64,000 nt of DNA, from positions 1,373,289-1,437,288 of the forward strand of contig NZ_JACXZT010000019.1 in the NCBI RefSeq assembly GCF_014779595.1, given 5' to 3'. Both the position numbers and the translations under genes were made by a program. Shown here piece after piece: positions 60,296 through 64,000 of this stretch. How positions within the stretch are numbered: the first letter of the stretch is position 1; every line of letters begins with the position of its first letter. Origin of the DNA: Halomonas sp. ML-15 (GTDB taxonomy: Bacteria > Pseudomonadota > Gammaproteobacteria > Pseudomonadales > Halomonadaceae). The notes beneath the pieces were generated by a model. It was not told the DNA's origin, did no database searches, and saw only the letters and a list, made by a program, of their open reading frames with translations.

Positions 60296-61321
60296 ATGTC
60301 TAACGCTTCATCGTCGCGGCGCCGTCGAGGATCGGCGCGCACCACCCTGACCCAGGTCGCCGAGGCCGCGGGGGTTTCGGCGATCACCGTATCCCGGGCG
60401 CTGAATACCCCTGAACGCGTGAATGCCGAGACCCGTCGGCATATTCTCGCCACCGTCGAGCGACTCGGCTATGTACCCAATCTGGTGGCCGGCAGCCTGG
60501 CCTCGGCCAGCTCACGCTTTATCGCGGTGATCGTGCCGTCGCTGGCCAATGCGGTATTCATCGAAGTGATTCAGGGCCTGCAGGAGACCTTCGAGGCGCG
60601 GGGCTACCAGATCCTGCTCGGCAACACCGACTACGACCTGGATCGCGAGGCGCAGCTGGTGCGCACCTTCCTGGGATGGTCCTGCTCGGCACTGGTCACC
60701 GCCGGGCTACGCCACAGCGAGGCGTGCCATAACCTGCTGAACGGCTGGGACAAGCCGATCATGGAGATGATGGAACTCGGCGAGGCGTTGGACCTGAATG
60801 TCGGCCTGGATCATGCGGCCGCCGGCCACTGCATGGCGCGCCATCTGCTGCAGCGTGGTCATCGCCAGATCGTCTACGTAGGGGGGCGCATGGCCAAGGA
60901 CTACCGTGCCGGCCTACGCTATGCCGGCCATCGTGAGGAGCTCGCAGCCGCAGGACTCGAGGCACCGCTGATCGACCTCGAGCGCCTTGGCAGCCTCGAG
61001 GCCGGTGCCGACGCCCTCGACCAGGTGCTCGAGACCCACCCCCGCGCCGACGCGATCCATTTTGCCAACGACGACCTGGCCACCGGCGCCCTGCTCCACG
61101 CCCAGCGACTCGGCCTGGGCGTGCCCAAGGATATCGCCATCGCCGGCTTCAACGGCCTGCCGCTGGGCCAGCACGTCACGCCCAGGCTCACCACCATCCG
61201 CTCGCCGCGTCATCGCATGGGTCGGCTGGCTGCCGATCGACTGCTGACGCGCCTGGATGGCGGCTCGGTGTCGGTGCGCTGCAACGTCGGGTTCTCGCTG
61301 CTGGTGGGCGACAGCACCTGA
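60296..61321 (+). CDS. LacI-family transcriptional regulator (GntR-like)
   Basis: This 341-residue regulator has an N-terminal LacI helix-turn-helix (TLTQVAEAAGVSAITVSRAL near 17-36), hinge helix (NLVAGSLASASS near 64-75) and a periplasmic-binding-like effector domain. The sequence resembles gluconate repressor GntR. It diverges from ltnD-otnK-otnC-otnI-denD and sits next to a GntR-type palindrome, so I infer it represses the tetronate genes and responds to a pathway acid. An upstream ATG (60283) gives only a six-codon frame. A strong terminator follows. Confidence 0.9.
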   Translation: MSNASSSRRRRGSARTTLTQVAEAAGVSAITVSRALNTPERVNAETRRHILATVERLGYVPNLVAGSLASASSRFIAVIVPSLANAVFIEVIQGLQETFEARGYQILLGNTDYDLDREAQLVRTFLGWSCSALVTAGLRHSEACHNLLNGWDKPIMEMMELGEALDLNVGLDHAAAGHCMARHLLQRGHRQIVYVGGRMAKDYRAGLRYAGHREELAAAGLEAPLIDLERLGSLEAGADALDQVLETHPRADAIHFANDDLATGALLHAQRLGLGVPKDIAIAGFNGLPLGQHVTPRLTTIRSPRHRMGRLAADRLLTRLDGGSVSVRCNVGFSLLVGDST

Positions 61322-61340
61322 AGCCATGCAACCAGCAAAA

Positions 61341-61371
61341 AAACGCCGCCTCCCGAAGGAGGCGGCGTTTT
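61341..61371. terminator. Bidirectional terminator between the LacI gene and rpsA
   Basis: AAACGCCGCCTCC pairs with GGAGGCGGCGTTT around CGAA. A-rich and T-rich tracts flank it on both sides, so it can end both the LacI transcript and the convergent rpsA transcript. Confidence 0.9.
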
Positions 61372-61403
61372 CGATCAGTCGAACGATTATCGCATGGCGA
61401 CGA

Positions 61404-63080
61404 TCAGTCCTGACCCATCTGCTGCTTGATCAGCTCACCGATAGTGGTCGGGCCACCGGCCTCACCGCTATCTTCGCGCAGCTTCTTCAGGTTCTGACGG
61501 GTGTCATCCTGATCCTTGGCCTTGATCGACAGGTTGATCGCACGGTTCTTGCGATCCACCCCGACGATGCGGGCTTCGACGCTGTCGCCTTCGGTCAGCA
61601 CGTTGCGCGCATCTTCGACGCGGTCGGCACTGATCTCGGACGCCTTGAGGATAGCAACGACGTCGGTTGCCAGCTCGACGTGGGCTTCCTTGGCGTCGAC
61701 TTCGACAATGCGGCCAGTCACGATGGCGCCCTTGTCATTGACGGCCAGGAACTCGGAGACAGGATCGGTCTCGAGCTGCTTGATGCCCAGCGAGATGCGC
61801 TCACGCTCCGGATCGATGGAGAGAATGACCGCTTCGGCTTCGTCGCCCTTCTTGAACTGGCGCACGGCTTCTTCGCCGGTCTCGGTCCAGGAGATGTCGG
61901 ACAGGTGCACCAGACCATCGATGCCGCCTTCCAGGCCGATGAAGATACCGAAGTCGGTGATCGACTTGATGCTGCCGGCAACGCGGTCGCCCTTGTTGTA
62001 GCGGCCGCTGAAGTCTTCCCACGGGTTGGTGGTGCACTGCTTGATACCCAGCGAGATACGACGACGCTCTTCGTCGATGTCCAGCACCATGACGTCGACA
62101 TCGTCACCCACCTGCACGACCTTGGAGGGGTGGATGTTCTTGTTGGTCCAGTCCATTTCGGAGACGTGAACCAGACCCTCGACGCCCTCTTCCAGCTCGG
62201 CAAAGCAGCCGTAGTCGGTGAGGTTGGTAACGCGAGCGTTGACCTTGGTGCCTTCCGGGTAGCGCGCGGTGATGTTGACCCAGGGGTCTTCGCCGAGCTG
62301 CTTGAGGCCCAGCGATACGCGATTGCGCTCGCGGTCGAATTTCAGCACCTTGACGTTGATCTCGTCGCCCACGGCAACGATCTCGGACGGATGCTTGATG
62401 CGCTTCCAGGCCATGTCAGTGATGTGCAGCAGGCCGTCAACGCCACCCAGATCGACGAAGGCGCCGTAATCGGTGAGGTTCTTGACGATACCCTTGATCT
62501 GCTGGCCTTCCTGAAGGGTGGCGAGCAGCGCTTCACGCTCGGCACTGTTCTCGGCTTCGAGAACGGCGCGGCGAGATACCACCACGTTGTTGCGCTTGGC
62601 GTCGAGCTTGATGACCTTGAAGTCCAGCTCTTTGTGCTCGAGGTGCGTGGTGTCGCGCACCGGACGCACGTCGACCAGCGAACCCGGCAGGAAGGCACGG
62701 ATAGAGGCGACATCGACGGTGAAGCCACCCTTGACCTTGCCGTTGATCACGCCTTTGACAATCTCTTCTTTCTCGAAGGCGGCTTCCAGCTCTTTCCACG
62801 CTTCGGCACGCTTGGCCTTCTCGCGGGACAGGCGGGTCTCGCCGAAGCCATCTTCGACGGCTTCCAGGGCCACCTTGACTTCATCGCCAACGGCAATGGT
62901 CAGCTCGCCATTGTCGTCGCGGAATTGGGAAACAGGGATCTGACCTTCGGACTTCAGGCCGGCATTGACGGTGACCCAATCACCTTCGATGTCGACGACG
63001 GTAGCCATGACAATGGCGCCCGCCTCCATGTTGATGTCCTGGAGAGACTGTTCAAATAACTCAGCAAAGCTTTCGCTCAT
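61404..63080 (-). CDS. rpsA: 30S ribosomal protein S1
   Basis: This 558-residue protein contains six S1 RNA-binding repeats. [20 protein letters not shown]-type segments recur about every 85 residues (for example [20 protein letters not shown] near 210, [20 protein letters not shown] near 295, [20 protein letters not shown] near 380). S1 brings mRNA to the 30S subunit. Length is that of proteobacterial S1. ATG at 63080. The cmk-rpsA order is conserved in gammaproteobacteria. A 184-base gap to cmk holds no other gene and likely the rpsA promoter. Confidence 0.98.
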   Translation of the reverse strand: MSESFAELFEQSLQDINMEAGAIVMATVVDIEGDWVTVNAGLKSEGQIPVSQFRDDNGELTIAVGDEVKVALEAVEDGFGETRLSREKAKRAEAWKELEAAFEKEEIVKGVINGKVKGGFTVDVASIRAFLPGSLVDVRPVRDTTHLEHKELDFKVIKLDAKRNNVVVSRRAVLEAENSAEREALLATLQEGQQIKGIVKNLTDYGAFVDLGGVDGLLHITDMAWKRIKHPSEIVAVGDEINVKVLKFDRERNRVSLGLKQLGEDPWVNITARYPEGTKVNARVTNLTDYGCFAELEEGVEGLVHVSEMDWTNKNIHPSKVVQVGDDVDVMVLDIDEERRRISLGIKQCTTNPWEDFSGRYNKGDRVAGSIKSITDFGIFIGLEGGIDGLVHLSDISWTETGEEAVRQFKKGDEAEAVILSIDPERERISLGIKQLETDPVSEFLAVNDKGAIVTGRIVEVDAKEAHVELATDVVAILKASEISADRVEDARNVLTEGDSVEARIVGVDRKNRAINLSIKAKDQDDTRQNLKKLREDSGEAGGPTTIGELIKQQMGQD

Positions 63081-63264
63081 GATGTTCCTGTGATCAACGT
63101 TTTAATGGCGGCGTGCCGCCTTCTCCGTACCACCAGCGAGTACGGGCCTACTGCAATGATCCCCGGGGACGTTGGCGCTGGTTCGACCTGGCCTGGCTTT
63201 CTGAAATGAGACTGCCGTGCCACGTCATGACGTCTTGCCGGGGGCTCCGTCATGGATCGTCAGG

Positions 63265-63957
63265 CTACGCGCCAATGCCACGCTGGGCCAGTAGCTGCGT
63301 CAACCGATCCACCACTTCCGGTATGGTCAGGCGCGTGGTGTCAAGCGTGATGGCATCATCTGCCGGCTTGAGCGGTGCCACGCTGCGCTGCATATCGCGC
63401 GCATCGCGAGCCTGAATCTCTTTTAAAAGACTCGATAGACTAGCAGTCACGCCGCTTTCCTGCAACTGCAGATGGCGTCGCCGGGCCCGCTCTTCGGCGG
63501 ACGCGGTGAGAAAGATCTTGAGCGGCGCGGCAGGGAACACCACCGTGCCCATGTCGCGGCCGTCGGCGACCAGGCCCGGCGCCACGGCGAAGTCACGCTG
63601 ACGCTGCAGCAGCGCCTCACGCACCGGATTGAGCGCGGCCACCTGGGAGGCGCGATCGCCGGCCTGCTCGGTGCGAATCACTCGGGTCACGTCCTCGCCC
63701 TCGAGCATCACCTGGGGCTCACCGTCCTCGACCAGGAATTCGACGTCGAGGGTAGCGGCCAGGCGTGCCAGCGCCGTTTCATCGTCCAGGGCCACCCCAT
63801 GCTTGGTGGCGGCCTGGGCGGTAAGCCGATACAGCGCCCCGGAGTCGAGCAGGTGCCAGCCGAGACGCTCCGCCACCAGCCGGCTGATGGTGCCCTTGCC
63901 GGCGCCGCCCGGCCCGTCGATGGTCAGTACCGGCGCCTGAGACGCGCTATCGCTCAT
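63265..63957 (-). CDS. cmk: Cytidylate kinase
   Basis: This 230-residue kinase phosphorylates CMP and dCMP. P-loop [20 protein letters not shown] near residues 15-34, [13 protein letters not shown] near 43-55, and the CMP-binding [20 protein letters not shown] near 133-152 with [13 protein letters not shown] in the lid. The ATG overlaps the stop of the upstream gene (ATGA), so the two are translationally coupled. Followed by rpsA on the same strand. Confidence 0.96.
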   Translation of the reverse strand: MSDSASQAPVLTIDGPGGAGKGTISRLVAERLGWHLLDSGALYRLTAQAATKHGVALDDETALARLAATLDVEFLVEDGEPQVMLEGEDVTRVIRTEQAGDRASQVAALNPVREALLQRQRDFAVAPGLVADGRDMGTVVFPAAPLKIFLTASAEERARRRHLQLQESGVTASLSSLLKEIQARDARDMQRSVAPLKPADDAITLDTTRLTIPEVVDRLTQLLAQRGIGA

Positions 63958-64000
63958 GCGCCCTCCTCTGCGGCCCGCTCCTCGACCACGCTCAGACCGA
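63954..64000 (-). CDS. C-terminal end of an upstream gene, cut by the window edge
   Basis: The frame read from the window edge gives the residues [14 protein letters not shown] and a TGA overlapping the cmk ATG. The acidic, Ala-rich tail is not diagnostic. In related gammaproteobacteria the gene before cmk is aroA or a tyrA-aroA fusion, so that is the most likely identity (from synteny only). Confidence 0.5.
   Translation of the reverse strand, partial: GLSVVEERAAEEGA

Noticed and set aside
61257-63059. A 600-codon plus-strand frame opposite rpsA
   Set aside because: rpsA is certain, and the frame's apparent repeats mirror the S1 repeats.

Overview
The window looks like the chromosome of a Halomonas-type gammaproteobacterium (inference). 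The signs are high GC coding sequence, several TRAP and tripartite tricarboxylate transporters, an MvaT/MvaU-type nucleoid protein, the cmk-rpsA order at the right end, and dense intergenic REP/REPIN repeats with a REP-associated tyrosine transposase (RAYT). I see no rRNA, tRNA, prophage or CRISPR array.

Layout. 0-2.7 kb: cysQ and an SLC13-type permease. 3.4-10 kb: a LysR regulator divergent from a tctCBA transporter operon that continues into two M20 amidohydrolases. 10.5-20.2 kb: an accessory block between two REPIN arrays. Its core is a minus-strand operon of seven genes plus a broken eighth: lipoprotein, J-like tail-anchored protein, short GrpE-like protein, long Hsp70, AAA+ ATPase, DUF805 protein and YwqK/MORN-like protein. 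I read it as a dedicated chaperone machine of unknown purpose, and it is the best candidate here for an undescribed system. 20.2-23.8 kb: REPIN array, RAYT gene, MBL-fold RNase-like protein, Spy-like periplasmic protein and a small coiled-coil protein. 23.8-32 kb: a PAS/sigma-54 activator divergent from a 2-ketoarginine/guanidinobutyrate operon, with a sigma-54 promoter and two palindromic candidate activator sites upstream of a six-unit REPIN leader. 32.1-34.1 kb: MvaT-like protein and bioA.

34.3-61.3 kb is a sugar-acid catabolic region. It holds a UxaA dehydratase/SDR/FAH-hydrolase operon; a FadR-type GntR regulator; an Ldh-type dehydrogenase with a TRAP transporter; a D-threonate-type set (DUF1537 kinase and PdxA2) with an SDR; an FAH-fold dehydratase with a GlcD-like oxidase; and a long minus-strand run. 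That run carries the erythronate/threonate genes ltnD-otnK-otnC-otnI-denD, a second TRAP transporter, an aldehyde dehydrogenase, a HIBADH-family enzyme and an HpaI-type aldolase. A LacI-family gene preceded by a perfect GntR-type palindrome lies divergent to it. The expected products are DHAP, pyruvate and other central intermediates. 61.4-64 kb: core genes rpsA and cmk, and the last codons of an upstream gene.

Two repeat families structure the intergenic DNA. REPINs (about 28 copies of one arm by my count) often touch or supply the stop codons of neighbouring genes. A separate imperfectly palindromic element of about 130 bp occurs three times, each time beside a sugar-acid operon.
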